Assembly (NCBI RefSeq): GCF_023016005.1
Contig: NZ_JALKAZ010000001.1
Coordinates: forward strand, 1 to 64,000
Reading direction: 5' to 3'
DNA from: Erythrobacter sp. F6033
GTDB lineage: Bacteria > Pseudomonadota > Alphaproteobacteria > Sphingomonadales > Sphingomonadaceae
Length of the DNA stretch: 64,000 nt
Numbering within the stretch: position 1 is the stretch's first letter; each line of letters opens with the position of its first letter. Position numbers and translations under genes: made by a program. The notes under the pieces are model-generated. The model saw only the letters and a list, made by a program, of their open reading frames with translations, searched no databases and had not been told where the DNA came from. Below, one piece after another: positions 9,678-18,665 of this stretch.

Positions 9678-11000
9678 GTGAAACAGAACAACGAAGCCGC
9701 GCCGCTGCGCATTGCCATTGCCGGTTTGGGCACGGTCGGTGCGGGTGTAATCAAGCTCTTGAACACTAACGGCGATCTGATTGCCGCGCGCGCGGGTCGC
9801 GCGATCGAAGTGGTCGCTGTCAGCGCGCGTGATCGCAAACTCGATCGGGGCGTCGATCTTTCCGGCTATGCTTGGGAAGACGATATGGGCGCTTTGGCAG
9901 CGCGCGATGATGTTGATATTTTGGTGGAGCTTGTCGGCGGATCTGATGGCCCGGCCTTGGCGGCATCACGCGCGGCGTTGAAAGCAGCCAAAGGGGTGGT
10001 TACCGCCAATAAAGCCATGATCGCTCATCATGGGCTCGAGCTGGCTGAGCTGGCAGAAGGCGCGGGTGTGCCGCTCAAATTCGAAGCCGCCGTTGCGGGC
10101 GGAATTCCGGTTGTCAAAGGGCTGCGTGAGGGCACCAGCGCCAATGCGCTGGCAAAAGTGTACGGCATTCTCAACGGCACCTGCAATTACATCCTTTCTG
10201 AAATGGAAGAGACCGGCGCGGATTTTGCCGAGACGCTCGCAGAAGCCCAAAAGCTGGGTTATGCCGAGGCTGACCCTACCTTTGACATCGAGGGTATTGA
10301 TGCCGCGCACAAGCTGGCCATCCTTGCAGCCATCGGATTTGGCGCAAAGGTTGATTTCGACGCGGTTCGCACAACAGGTATCGTACAAGTTCGCGCCGCA
10401 GACATCGCCCAGGCTGATGCTCTCGGTTTCGTGATCCGTCTGATCGCTCAGGCTGATGTCGAGGGCGAAGGCAGCGATGCCCGATTGCTGCAGCGCGTCC
10501 GTCCATGTCTGGTGGCAAAGGACCATCCGCTCGCTCCGGTCGACGGTCCGACAAACGCCGTTGTGGCTGAAGGCAACTTCTCGGGCCGCTTGCTCTTTCA
10601 GGGTGCGGGTGCTGGCGATGGACCAACCGCCAGCGCAGTGGTTGCTGATCTCATCGATATCGCGCGTTCAGAGGTGGGCGCGCCATTCTCTATGCCTGTG
10701 GCTCAGCTTACGGCTTTGCCTCCGGCCGAACCGGGTCACCGGATGGAGCGTACTTATCTGCGCTTTACTGTGAATGACCGGCCTGGCGTGCTCGCGGAAA
10801 TAACGGCGGCAATGCGCGATGCCGATGTGTCGATCGAAAGCCTGATTCAGCAAGGCCGCGCCAATCAGGGCGGCGATGTTCTTGTCGCGATGGTTACGCA
10901 TGAAGGGCCTGAGGCGAATGTCCGCCGCGCAATAGAGCTGCTGGACGGTTCGGACAGTCTGACGGATGAGCCTCTAATTCTACCCATCCTGCCGGCTTAA
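9678..11000 (+). CDS. hom: Homoserine dehydrogenase
   Basis: The 440-residue product begins at GTG 9678. The N-terminal Rossmann fold has the NAD(P) motif GLGTVGAG (about 16-23), then the catalytic domain with VTANKAMIAHHG, AAVAGGIPVVK and NGTCNYIL, and the Asp/Lys active-site segment AEADPTFDIEGIDAAHKLAI. A C-terminal ACT domain (LRFTVNDRPGVLAEITAAM, about 350-430) should bind threonine for feedback control. It reduces aspartate semialdehyde to homoserine on the way to threonine and methionine. The length matches the single-function ACT-containing form. Confidence 0.96.
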   Translation: MKQNNEAAPLRIAIAGLGTVGAGVIKLLNTNGDLIAARAGRAIEVVAVSARDRKLDRGVDLSGYAWEDDMGALAARDDVDILVELVGGSDGPALAASRAALKAAKGVVTANKAMIAHHGLELAELAEGAGVPLKFEAAVAGGIPVVKGLREGTSANALAKVYGILNGTCNYILSEMEETGADFAETLAEAQKLGYAEADPTFDIEGIDAAHKLAILAAIGFGAKVDFDAVRTTGIVQVRAADIAQADALGFVIRLIAQADVEGEGSDARLLQRVRPCLVAKDHPLAPVDGPTNAVVAEGNFSGRLLFQGAGAGDGPTASAVVADLIDIARSEVGAPFSMPVAQLTALPPAEPGHRMERTYLRFTVNDRPGVLAEITAAMRDADVSIESLIQQGRANQGGDVLVAMVTHEGPEANVRRAIELLDGSDSLTDEPLILPILPA

Positions 11001-11567
11001 GTCGTCAGTTATTGTTGGCGCGGGCAGGTTCAGTTCGCTTTCCGTGATCGGGCCGCGCCCTGCGTCACCATCTGCGCCAAGCGGCGGAAGACCGCGGGCA
11101 ATACGATCTGCGTCCGAACCAGCGGGCGCTTTCGGCAGAGCCTGTACGTCGACATAGAGGACTGGCTCCGCGACGCGGCCAAACTTCACCGTCACGAGCG
11201 GTGCCATCGGCGCGCCGCCCGGTGCGCGAAGACCCGATCCGTCAACTGGCACTGGCTTTGGCCCCTGGGTTGCCTCGGCATAGCGGCGCTCGAAATCTTC
11301 TTTGTCAAACCCGCTGAAGCCGGCGTCGTCACGGCTGCGACAAACGATGATCTCATTGGCGATGCGCGCGGCATCGGCCTCATCTTCGCATTCTTTCACG
11401 ATGATCGGGTCTGGAGCTTTTGAGGGGACGTTTGCCTTCACATCAATTTGAAGCGTTCCACCATCTGGCTCGATGTCTTGCGCGGGCTCTTGGTTTGCGG
11501 CGGTTATGATCGACGCAGGTGCCAGCAAAAGCGGGGCAAATCCTGCAACAATCTGTCCGCTGAGCAT
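10980..11567 (-). CDS. Secreted protein of unknown function, tandem paralog A
   Basis: The product is 195 residues, starting at ATG 11567 with a signal-like N-terminus (MLSGQIVAGFAPLLLAPASI). The frame stays open further upstream, but that part only overlaps the next gene and is not coding. It shares with the gene immediately upstream the blocks DEADAARIANEIIVCR, a RYAE segment and GSDADRIARGLPPLG, so the two are tandem duplicates. A Cys pair (KECEDE and IVCR) is conserved and may form a disulfide. Its 3' end overlaps the end of hom on the opposite strand. The family is not recognised; it looks specific to sphingomonads. Confidence 0.75.
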   Translation of the reverse strand: MLSGQIVAGFAPLLLAPASIITAANQEPAQDIEPDGGTLQIDVKANVPSKAPDPIIVKECEDEADAARIANEIIVCRSRDDAGFSGFDKEDFERRYAEATQGPKPVPVDGSGLRAPGGAPMAPLVTVKFGRVAEPVLYVDVQALPKAPAGSDADRIARGLPPLGADGDAGRGPITESELNLPAPTITDDLSRQDG

Positions 11568-11568
11568 C

Positions 11569-12174
11569 CTACTCTGGGTCGCTTCTAACGGGCGGCGCGT
11601 CGAGCCCCAATTTCCGGCGGCGCTCGGCAATCTCGTCGGGGGAAGGTTCCGGATCTTTGCCCAATGGCGGAAGTCCGCGCGCGATTCTGTCAGCATCCGA
11701 ACCTTCGGGAGCCTGCGGTAATGCCTCAACGTCGATAAAGATTGCGGGCGGCGGAACGCTGCCAAAGCCGATTGCGTTGCCGTGATTGGCGATGCCAAAC
11801 GTATTCGGAGTGCTGCGACCTTTGGTCTTTTCTGCGTAGCGCTTTTGCCATTCTTCTTTGTTCCATGAACCGTCGGTGGCTTCGCCCAATTGGCGGCACA
11901 CGATGATTTCATTGGCAATACGCGCGGCATCGGCTTCTTCTTCGCAGTCTTCCTCGAGCAGTTGATCCGATTCTGCTTTGGGTACGGTTACGGATAGGTC
12001 GAGGCGCAAAGGTTCCGGTGGCGGCCCAGCTTCTTCGGCTGCCTCTTCGGTGTCGTCTTCCGAAGTCACATTGCCGTCATCTTGCGCGCTCACAGGCGCT
12101 GCGAGCCCGGCAAAGGCGGCAAAACAGATCGCAAAAGTGGAAAAGCGCAGGTCTGGTTCAGCTTTACTCGACAA
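11569..12174 (-). CDS. Secreted protein of unknown function, tandem paralog B
   Basis: I start at TTG 12174 (201 residues) because GGAGA lies 5 bp upstream and the sequence then reads as a signal peptide (LRFSTFAICFAAFAGLAAPV, cleavage near VSA-QDD). A longer ATG form from 12288 would run over the start of the divergent glpX. The mature part is acidic, then shows the same CEEEADAARIANEIIVCR, RYAE and GSDADRIARGLPPLG blocks as the downstream paralog, with only one base between the two genes. The two probably form one transcript. Function is unknown. Confidence 0.75.
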   Translation of the reverse strand: MSSKAEPDLRFSTFAICFAAFAGLAAPVSAQDDGNVTSEDDTEEAAEEAGPPPEPLRLDLSVTVPKAESDQLLEEDCEEEADAARIANEIIVCRQLGEATDGSWNKEEWQKRYAEKTKGRSTPNTFGIANHGNAIGFGSVPPPAIFIDVEALPQAPEGSDADRIARGLPPLGKDPEPSPDEIAERRRKLGLDAPPVRSDPE

Positions 12175-12272
12175 GCGCGTCTCCTTCGGCCTAAGCGCGT
12201 CAGCATACGAATGCACACGATACATGCACTTAAGCAAGCGCCATGTGAAAGAGAATAGGGACTGAATTTCCG

Positions 12273-13310
12273 ATGAATATCCCCGCAAATACCGATGTCC
12301 TCGCAGAAAAAGAGTCAGACACAGAGGGCGCTCTCAACCGTGTTCTCGTGCTCGAAATGGTCCGCGTGACCGAGGCTGCCGCGGTTGCCGCTGCGCAGCT
12401 CGTTGGTCGCGGCGATGAAAAAGCTGCCGATGCGGCTGCTGTTGAGGCAATGCGCCGTGCCTTCGACAATCTCTACATGGATGGCACTGTTGTAATCGGT
12501 GAGGGCGAGCGTGACGAAGCGCCAATGCTCTATATCGGCGAAAAAGTTGGCGGCGCTCCGGGCAAAGGGCCCAAAATCGATATTGCGCTCGATCCCCTGG
12601 AAGGCACAACCATTACGGCAAAAGCTGGCCCGAATGCACTCGCCGTTCTGGCCGCTGCGGAGGAAGGCAATCTTCTCAACGCACCTGATACTTACATGGA
12701 TAAGCTTGCTGTTGGGCCGGGATATCCAGAGGGCGTGATTGACCTTGCGAAATCTCCGACTGAAAATGTGAAAGCCGTTGCAGCAGCGAAAGGTGTTGAG
12801 CCGGGCGAGATTAACGTTTGCGTTCTCGATCGCCCTCGGCATGCTGATCTGATTGCCGAACTGCGCGCGCTTGGATGCGGCGTTGTCCTTATCGGTGATG
12901 GCGATGTTGCTGGCGTGATCGCGGTGACCGATCAGGATACTACTGTCGATATGTATATGGGCCAAGGTGGCGCGCCAGAAGGCGTTCTTGCCGCCGCAGC
13001 CCTGCGGTGTGTTGGCGGCCAGTTCAACGGCCGGCTGGTGTTCCGCAACGACGATGAAAAAGCCCGTGCCAAGAAATGGGGCATCACCGACTATGACCGC
13101 ATATATAAGCTGGAAGACCTTGCGAAAGGCGACTGCATCTTTGCGGCAACGGGTGTGACAGATGGCTCGCTGCTCGATGGTGTGAAAAAGCGCAAGAAAG
13201 CGACCGGCGCGACGATCATGACAACCGATAGCGTGGTTATGCGTGCATCAAGCGGCACTGTGCGTTGGATCAAAGGTGAACACCGCATCACGCCGCATAG
13301 CGCTGGCTGA
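12273..13310 (+). CDS. glpX: Fructose-1,6-bisphosphatase class II
   Basis: The 345-residue product has the GlpX family blocks GTVVIGEGERDEAPML (metal binding Glu/Asp), ALDPLEGTTITAKAGPNAL (metal-binding DPLEGT), LIGDGDVAGVIAV and QGGAPEGVLAAAALRC. It hydrolyses fructose-1,6-bisphosphate in gluconeogenesis in the cytoplasm; some members also act on sedoheptulose-1,7-bisphosphate. Length matches the family (about 320-345). The gene is divergent from the paralog pair and 87 bp upstream of prs. Confidence 0.96.
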   Translation: MNIPANTDVLAEKESDTEGALNRVLVLEMVRVTEAAAVAAAQLVGRGDEKAADAAAVEAMRRAFDNLYMDGTVVIGEGERDEAPMLYIGEKVGGAPGKGPKIDIALDPLEGTTITAKAGPNALAVLAAAEEGNLLNAPDTYMDKLAVGPGYPEGVIDLAKSPTENVKAVAAAKGVEPGEINVCVLDRPRHADLIAELRALGCGVVLIGDGDVAGVIAVTDQDTTVDMYMGQGGAPEGVLAAAALRCVGGQFNGRLVFRNDDEKARAKKWGITDYDRIYKLEDLAKGDCIFAATGVTDGSLLDGVKKRKKATGATIMTTDSVVMRASSGTVRWIKGEHRITPHSAG

Positions 13311-13397
13311 ACTGAGGATAGCGCAACACGCTCTGTTGCGTTTCCATGACTCTGGTTTAGGCAATTTCCAACAAAACAGCCGAGGATTCGCGCAACC

Positions 13398-14333
13398 ATG
13401 AAGATCATGTCCGGCAATTCAAACTTGCCACTCGCCCGGGCGATCGCGGCCTATCTCGAAATACCTCTGACCGATGCCAGCGTGCGCCGGTTCGCTGACG
13501 AGGAAATCTTCGTCGAGATTCACGAGAATGTGCGCGGCGAAGATGTGTTTATCCTTCAGCCAACAGGCTTTCCGGCGAACGACAATCTTATGGAATTGTT
13601 GATCTGTATCGATGCGCTGAAACGCGCTTCGGCAAAACGGATTACGGCTGTTATTCCTTACTTCGGCTATGCACGTCAGGATCGCAAACCCGGTCCGCGC
13701 ACGCCAATCTCTGCCAAGCTGGTGGCAAACCTGATCACCGAAGCCGGTGCTGACCGTGTGCTGGCCGTTGATCTGCACGCAGGGCAGATTCAGGGCTTTT
13801 TCGATATCCCGACAGACAACCTTTATGCCGCGCCTGTCATGGCTGCCGATATTCAGGCGCGCTACGGCGATCAGGACTTGATGGTTGTCTCTCCCGATGT
13901 TGGCGGCGTTGTCCGTGCGCGTGCTCTTGCCAAGCGGCTCGACAACGCGCCGCTCGCTATTGTCGACAAACGCCGCGATCGCCCCGGCGAAAGCGAAGTG
14001 ATGAATATCATCGGTGAAGTCGAAGGGCGTCACTGCATTATGATCGATGATATCGTCGATTCAGGTGGCACGCTTTGCAACGCGGCAGAGGCTTTGCTCG
14101 CCAATGGCGCGAAATCGGTCGCTGCCTACATCACGCACGGTGTGTTGTCGGGCGGAGCTGTGGCGCGCATCAACGGCTCGAAATTGAAAGAGCTGGTCAT
14201 TTCGGATTCGATCCGGCCGACAGAAGCCGCCGAAGCAAGCGACCGTATCCGCATCCTGACCATGGCGCCGCTGGTCGGCGAAGCGATCCGCCGGATTGCC
14301 GACGAAAGCAGTGTCAGCTCGCTGTTTGATTAA
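13398..14333 (+). CDS. prs: Ribose-phosphate pyrophosphokinase
   Basis: The 311-residue product has the ATP-site block [11 protein letters not shown], the divalent-cation site [15 protein letters not shown] and the PRPP loop [20 protein letters not shown]. It makes PRPP from ribose-5-phosphate and ATP for nucleotide, His and Trp synthesis. The start ATG 13398 gives [13 protein letters not shown], the usual N-terminus of the family. It is nine bases short of a converging AraC-type gene. Confidence 0.97.
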   Translation: MKIMSGNSNLPLARAIAAYLEIPLTDASVRRFADEEIFVEIHENVRGEDVFILQPTGFPANDNLMELLICIDALKRASAKRITAVIPYFGYARQDRKPGPRTPISAKLVANLITEAGADRVLAVDLHAGQIQGFFDIPTDNLYAAPVMAADIQARYGDQDLMVVSPDVGGVVRARALAKRLDNAPLAIVDKRRDRPGESEVMNIIGEVEGRHCIMIDDIVDSGGTLCNAAEALLANGAKSVAAYITHGVLSGGAVARINGSKLKELVISDSIRPTEAAEASDRIRILTMAPLVGEAIRRIADESSVSSLFD

Positions 14334-14341
14334 GCGGCAGG

Positions 14342-15304
14342 CTATGCTCGCTGGGTCAGAAACGGCTTGCGCATCCACGGTCTGACAGCGCCCGGCTCAA
14401 GCCGGTCGAGCAATTCAAGCCTGCGTGCTTGCCTAATCTCGAGACTGAGTGTGAGCAGAGCCGAGCGATTGCGCTGAAACTCCATTGGAGTCATGCCGAA
14501 GAACACCTGAAATTCGCGGATCTGATGCGCCTGATCGAAGAAACGGAGCATGATCTCTTCTTCCTCTTCATCTGCCACCCCGCAAAGCCTTGCAGCGAGA
14601 TCGAGGATGCGCGCACGCCGCATAATCTGACTTGGCTGAAGGCCGAAATCGCGTTTGGCGGTGCGCTCAACCGTTCTCTGCGAAACGCCCTGACGATCGG
14701 CGAATTCATTCAATGAGCCGTTGGGGTCGGTAAATGCCTGCAATTCTAGCGCTTGCGCAATCGGGCTGGGGTGCTTTGCCCCTGTGCGTTGAACAAATTC
14801 CGCAAGCCAGTTTTCAATTCTCAAAAGCCATGCGGTCGGGCTGAGGGATTCGTCAAAGAGGCTGGTGACATCGTCATCATCGACCCCGCCGCGCTCAATC
14901 GAAACGATCCGGTCCAGCATCGCGCTGTCCTTTAACCCAAAGAGAGTGCGCAACGCGCCGGGGCGCAGCATCAGACCGGCCACTTTGATGCCGCCTGAAT
15001 ATCTGAGCGGCATTACCTGACTGTGCTGTCCGCAAAGGAATGTCTCGTCGCGAATGGACAATTCGCCATCCTTGGTGTCCACGGTCCAATCAACGCCAAC
15101 GGCACTGCGGAGATACGGTGCGTCATTGCAGAGCACCCCTTGAAGTGTCTCTGTTCCGTTCGGGTACGCGTAAGCCACCATTGATCGGCTTACCCACGGT
15201 CTGATCCGCTTATCCGGCGCCCTGTTAATCGATAGAGGGTCGCCTTCATCGGTCGCTCCGGTCCGTGACCGAAGCTTTGTGCCAGCATCTGTTTCGGATT
15301 TCAT
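14342..15304 (-). CDS. AraC family transcriptional regulator
   Basis: The 320-residue product has an N-terminal sensor part of the DUF6597 type (PGALRTLFGL segment) and a C-terminal AraC DNA-binding domain with two helix-turn-helix units: LNEFADRQGVSQRTVERTAK, then FGLQPSQIMRRARILD and DQAHQIREFQVFFGMTPMEF. It is likely a one-component regulator with an unknown ligand. An Arg-rich extension follows the second unit. It converges on prs. No target is evident nearby, although two further AraC genes lie 2-4 kb away. Confidence 0.88.
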   Translation of the reverse strand: MKSETDAGTKLRSRTGATDEGDPLSINRAPDKRIRPWVSRSMVAYAYPNGTETLQGVLCNDAPYLRSAVGVDWTVDTKDGELSIRDETFLCGQHSQVMPLRYSGGIKVAGLMLRPGALRTLFGLKDSAMLDRIVSIERGGVDDDDVTSLFDESLSPTAWLLRIENWLAEFVQRTGAKHPSPIAQALELQAFTDPNGSLNEFADRQGVSQRTVERTAKRDFGLQPSQIMRRARILDLAARLCGVADEEEEEIMLRFFDQAHQIREFQVFFGMTPMEFQRNRSALLTLSLEIRQARRLELLDRLEPGAVRPWMRKPFLTQRA

Positions 15305-15498
15305 TTCGACCCTATCCGCATTTTCGAGGCTATTTTGGACGCAGAGCTAGGTTTTGTCACGTAGTCTTAAGCACATGCCGCGAGCGACGCTGAATTGGAC
15401 CATCATTACCGGTGAAGTTTTGACCGCAGTATTTGACCGCAGCATTGTTCAAGTGTTTAGGGGCGGGGTCGATTTTCGCGCCAATACTTGAGGCATAA

Positions 15499-16266
15499 AT
15501 GACCCCTGCAGATTTAGAACTCGCCCATGCACTTGCCGACGCAGCCGGTCATGCAATCCGCCCCTTGTTTCGGGGCGAATGGGACCATGAGCGCAAATCG
15601 GATGCGTCTCCGGTAACCGAAGCGGACCGCGCTGCAGAGGCGGCTATGCGTGCGATCATCGAAGAGCGCCGGCCTGATGACGGGATCATCGGCGAAGAAT
15701 ACGGGACGCGAAACGAAGGCGCAGGGCGGCAATGGGTGCTGGACCCGATCGACGGTACAATCAGCTTCATGGCTGGCCGTCCGATTTTCGGCACACTGAT
15801 CGCGCTGATGCAGGATGGCTGGCCCGTACTAGGCGTGATCAATCAGCCGATTGCCGGGGAACGCTGGTCCGCGCGGATTGGTGAAGGGACCATATTCAAC
15901 GGCAAGCCCGTAAAGACACGGGCGTGCAAGGAATTGTCCGATGCGACCATCGCATCATCCGGGCCGCAATATTTCACCGATGATCAGGGCGCGGCATTCA
16001 TGTCGCTTGCGGCGCAAACATCGCAAATCGTGGTGTGGGGCGGCGATTGCTACAATTACGGCCTGCTCGCGGGCGGGCATCTGGATGTCGTGTGCGAAGC
16101 GGGGTTGAAGCTTTACGATTACGCTGCGCTCGTGCCGATTGTTGAAGGTGCGGGCGGCATGATGAGCGACTGGCAAGGCAATCCGCTCGACGCGAACAGC
16201 GACGGTATGGTTTTGGCCCTTGGCGAACCAGCGCGTTTGGAAGAGGTGTTAGAGGCGATGGGGTAG
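15499..16266 (+). CDS. hisN: Inositol-monophosphatase family phosphatase, probably histidinol-phosphatase
   Basis: The 255-residue product has the metal-binding motifs of the IMPase superfamily: GEEYG (about 73-77), WVLDPIDGTISFMAGRP (about 88-104) and a C-terminal LKLYDYAALVPIVEGAGG. The SFMAGRPIFGTLIAL segment and overall length match the HisN-type histidinol-phosphatases of alphaproteobacteria, which make histidinol in His synthesis, rather than SuhB. Substrate choice from sequence alone is an inference. It has its own 194-bp upstream region. Confidence 0.85.
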   Translation: MTPADLELAHALADAAGHAIRPLFRGEWDHERKSDASPVTEADRAAEAAMRAIIEERRPDDGIIGEEYGTRNEGAGRQWVLDPIDGTISFMAGRPIFGTLIALMQDGWPVLGVINQPIAGERWSARIGEGTIFNGKPVKTRACKELSDATIASSGPQYFTDDQGAAFMSLAAQTSQIVVWGGDCYNYGLLAGGHLDVVCEAGLKLYDYAALVPIVEGAGGMMSDWQGNPLDANSDGMVLALGEPARLEEVLEAMG

Positions 16267-16333
16267 CTTTGTCCTTCGATCCATCTGGCGGATTTGGCTT
16301 GATCTGATTTGGCAAAACCTCTTACTTCAATCC

Positions 16334-16759
16334 ATGGATATAAGGACAACCTCGGATTCCGAAATCGGAATACTTCGCAGTTTGAATGATGATGAAATAT
16401 TGGCGAATATTGGTCTTGAGGACAGCGGGGTTACCGCAACGAAAGCTCTGGGCGTCGCTGGTAAAAACTTTCTGAGACAAGGCGATTTCTCGACTGCTGG
16501 TATTTCAGAGACATTCGATGATCTTGTCGCGCGGGGTAGAGCGTTCTTCGCAAAACTTTGGGGCCAAGCCCGGAACGTCGTTTGTGCTCTGTATGATCAG
16601 CTCAATTCCAACAATCCGGACCGGGAATGGCTCAAGCTAGTCGCGGAGGAGCTCGTCAAGCTCCTCGGGATCGGTGGAAGGCTTGCTTTGCTGGTGGTGC
16701 AAGCGGCGATTGGGCGAGGGTTGCAAAACCTTTGTCAGATGAAAATCCAGCCCGCTTAA
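16334..16759 (+). CDS. Orphan hypothetical protein
   Basis: The frame encodes 141 residues without recognisable family. The first half is polar and acidic; the second half has two amphipathic or hydrophobic helices (EELVKLLGIGGRLALLVVQA at about 108-127). There is no good Shine-Dalgarno before ATG 16334, and the first 150 bases are more AT-rich than the neighbours, which suggests recent acquisition or poor coding support. It lies between hisN and the ribosomal genes rpmI-rplT. It may be a membrane-active or immunity-like small protein, but that is speculation. Confidence 0.5.
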   Translation: MDIRTTSDSEIGILRSLNDDEILANIGLEDSGVTATKALGVAGKNFLRQGDFSTAGISETFDDLVARGRAFFAKLWGQARNVVCALYDQLNSNNPDREWLKLVAEELVKLLGIGGRLALLVVQAAIGRGLQNLCQMKIQPA

Positions 16760-16892
16760 TGACGCGCCGAATCGCTTGCAAACCCCGGCAAAACCGTTAT
16801 GCGGGCGTCCTTCACGACACAGATTTCGAGTCCGGCCTGGCGAATAGGGCTGCCAGGGCTGGTCCAATGTGTCTCTGATAAAGGAGATAGAA

Positions 16893-17096
16893 ATGCCCAA
16901 GCTTAAGACCAAAAGCGGTGTGAAGAAACGCTTCAAAATCACCGCAACCGGCAAAGTGAAGCACGGCGTCGCTGGTAAGCGTCACCGCCTGACGCACCAC
17001 AATGCCAAGTATATCCGCCAGAATCGCGGTACTTCGGTGATCTCTGATCCCGATACCAAGACGATCAAGAAATGGGCGCCATACGGCCTCGATTGA
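16893..17096 (+). CDS. rpmI: 50S ribosomal protein L35
   Basis: The product is 67 residues and begins [15 protein letters not shown], the classic L35 start. ATG 16893 is preceded by AAGGAGAT at 16881, so the GTG frame start at 16869 is rejected. The protein is basic and includes the conserved KRHRL segment. It is followed after 50 bp by rplT, the usual partner. infC, often upstream in other bacteria, is not here. Confidence 0.98.
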   Translation: MPKLKTKSGVKKRFKITATGKVKHGVAGKRHRLTHHNAKYIRQNRGTSVISDPDTKTIKKWAPYGLD

Positions 17097-17146
17097 GGGT
17101 GACGCGAGCCTCGTGCTCCTCCCCATCAGAATAAGGATATACTGAT

Positions 17147-17506
17147 ATGCCACGCATTAAACGCGGCGTTACCACGCGCCAAAAACACAAGCGTCTTCTG
17201 GACCAGGCCAAGGGTTACCGCGGCCGCCGTAAGAACACGATCCGTATTGCTCGCCAGGCTGTCGAAAAGGCCGGCCAATACGCATACCGCGATCGCCGGA
17301 TTAACAAGCGCAACTTCCGCGCTCTGTGGATCCAGCGTATCAACGCTGCGGTTCGCGCTGAAGGTCTCACATACTCGCAATTCATGCACGGCGTGAAACT
17401 TGCCGGTATCGAACTTGACCGCAAAGTCATGGCGGACCTCGCCATGAATGAAGAAGCGGCGTTCAAGACAATTATCGCTCAGGCCAAGGCTGCACTGCCA
17501 GCCTAA
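17147..17506 (+). CDS. rplT: 50S ribosomal protein L20
   Basis: The 119-residue basic protein starts [15 protein letters not shown] and contains the conserved [20 protein letters not shown] and [19 protein letters not shown] blocks. L20 binds 23S rRNA early in large-subunit assembly and, in several bacteria, represses its own operon. It is paired with rpmI and followed by a strong terminator. Confidence 0.98.
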   Translation: MPRIKRGVTTRQKHKRLLDQAKGYRGRRKNTIRIARQAVEKAGQYAYRDRRINKRNFRALWIQRINAAVRAEGLTYSQFMHGVKLAGIELDRKVMADLAMNEEAAFKTIIAQAKAALPA

Positions 17507-17524
17507 CGCGCCTTTTCGAAGTTC

Positions 17525-17563
17525 AAAAAGGGCTCCGCTGCAGTTCGCAACGGGGCCCTTTTT
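17525..17563 (+). terminator. Rho-independent terminator of rpmI-rplT
   Basis: AAAAAGGGCTCCG pairs with CGGGGCCCTTTTT around a 13-base loop, ending in five T. It lies 18 bp after the rplT stop. Confidence 0.9.
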
Positions 17564-17642
17564 GTGTCTGCGTGGCACAGCGATTTGTACAGAACCGCCA
17601 AAAGCCTTGTACAAAACCGTCATTCTCGGCACATAGCCGCGC

Positions 17643-18545
17643 ATGGCAACGAGTAAGCGCGATGTCGGAGGATCTTCGACGGACTATACAGTCCGCAGCA
17701 ACTTCCACTCGCCTCCAAAGCAGTTCGATGGTTGCTTTACGACTTTCTATCACTTGTCTCTGAATGTCGGCGATGGCGGCAGTGTTCATGATTATCTGCA
17801 ACCCGAATGGGGCAATATCCGCTTCTTTTGCGGCGGCCGCCCCACGGCAAAGATCGGCTCGTCGATGGTATCGGGGGCCAGCTTCAATGCCACGGGCCCC
17901 AGTTCGCTTCCCGCAGAGTTTGAGCTGGGAACATCCGAGATGTGGGGCATAGGGTTCCTGCCGGTTGGTTGGGCGCGCTTTGTTGAAGCGGATGCCCACG
18001 AGCTGGCAAACACTGTGCATGACGGCACGCAGCATCCGGCCTTCGCCAAATATGCTCCGCTGGAAAGCGCACTTTGCGATCCCGATGTGACCCGCGAAGA
18101 ACAATTTGATGCGATTGTGGAATTGATGGGCCGGTTGATGCGGCCCAATCGGGATGAGCCAAAAATCGTGCGGGTCCATCAAGCGTTGGTTGATGGCGAG
18201 TTTTTGGCGGTCAGCGATCTGGCCGATGCATGCGGCATGTCGATCCGCACTCTGGAGCGAGTGTGCAGGCGCTATTTCGGCTTTACGCCCAAGAAATTGA
18301 TGCGCCGCCAGCGGTTCACGCGGTCATTGACCAGCTTCATGCTGCATCAAGGCAGCCGCTGGACCGAAGCGATGGACGGGGAATATCACGATCAGGCGCA
18401 ATTCACGCGCGAATTCCGTGAATTCATGACGATGAACCCGAGCGAATATGCGGCACTCGATCATCCGATATTGTCTTCCTTTATGGAGGCGCGGGCACGG
18501 GTGTGGGGCAGTGCCGCTCAGGCGCTCGATAAACCCAGTCGCTAA
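17643..18545 (+). CDS. AraC family transcriptional regulator, tandem copy 1
   Basis: The 300-residue product has an N-terminal DUF6597-like sensor domain (residues 1-150, with FTTFYHLSLN and QPEWGNIRFF) and a C-terminal AraC domain (VSDLADACGMSIRTLERVCR, FGFTPKKLMRRQRFTRSL, DQAQFTREFREFMTMNPSEY). It closely resembles the gene that follows at 18666 in length, domain order and motifs, so the pair arose by tandem duplication. The effector and targets are unknown. Confidence 0.88.
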   Translation: MATSKRDVGGSSTDYTVRSNFHSPPKQFDGCFTTFYHLSLNVGDGGSVHDYLQPEWGNIRFFCGGRPTAKIGSSMVSGASFNATGPSSLPAEFELGTSEMWGIGFLPVGWARFVEADAHELANTVHDGTQHPAFAKYAPLESALCDPDVTREEQFDAIVELMGRLMRPNRDEPKIVRVHQALVDGEFLAVSDLADACGMSIRTLERVCRRYFGFTPKKLMRRQRFTRSLTSFMLHQGSRWTEAMDGEYHDQAQFTREFREFMTMNPSEYAALDHPILSSFMEARARVWGSAAQALDKPSR

Positions 18546-18665
18546 AAGAGTTTGCCGCCTAGGCGTTATCGCGTTTTACATTTTCCTCCGATAAATCCAT
18601 TACATAGTCGCGCTCGGCGGGAACCGTCTGTCCGCGCCTTTACCACCGCTTGAATCGGAGCAGAA

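Noticed and set aside
11568..11930. Upstream extension of tandem paralog A
   Set aside because: It overlaps paralog B in another frame and lacks protein character; ATG 11567 begins a signal peptide.
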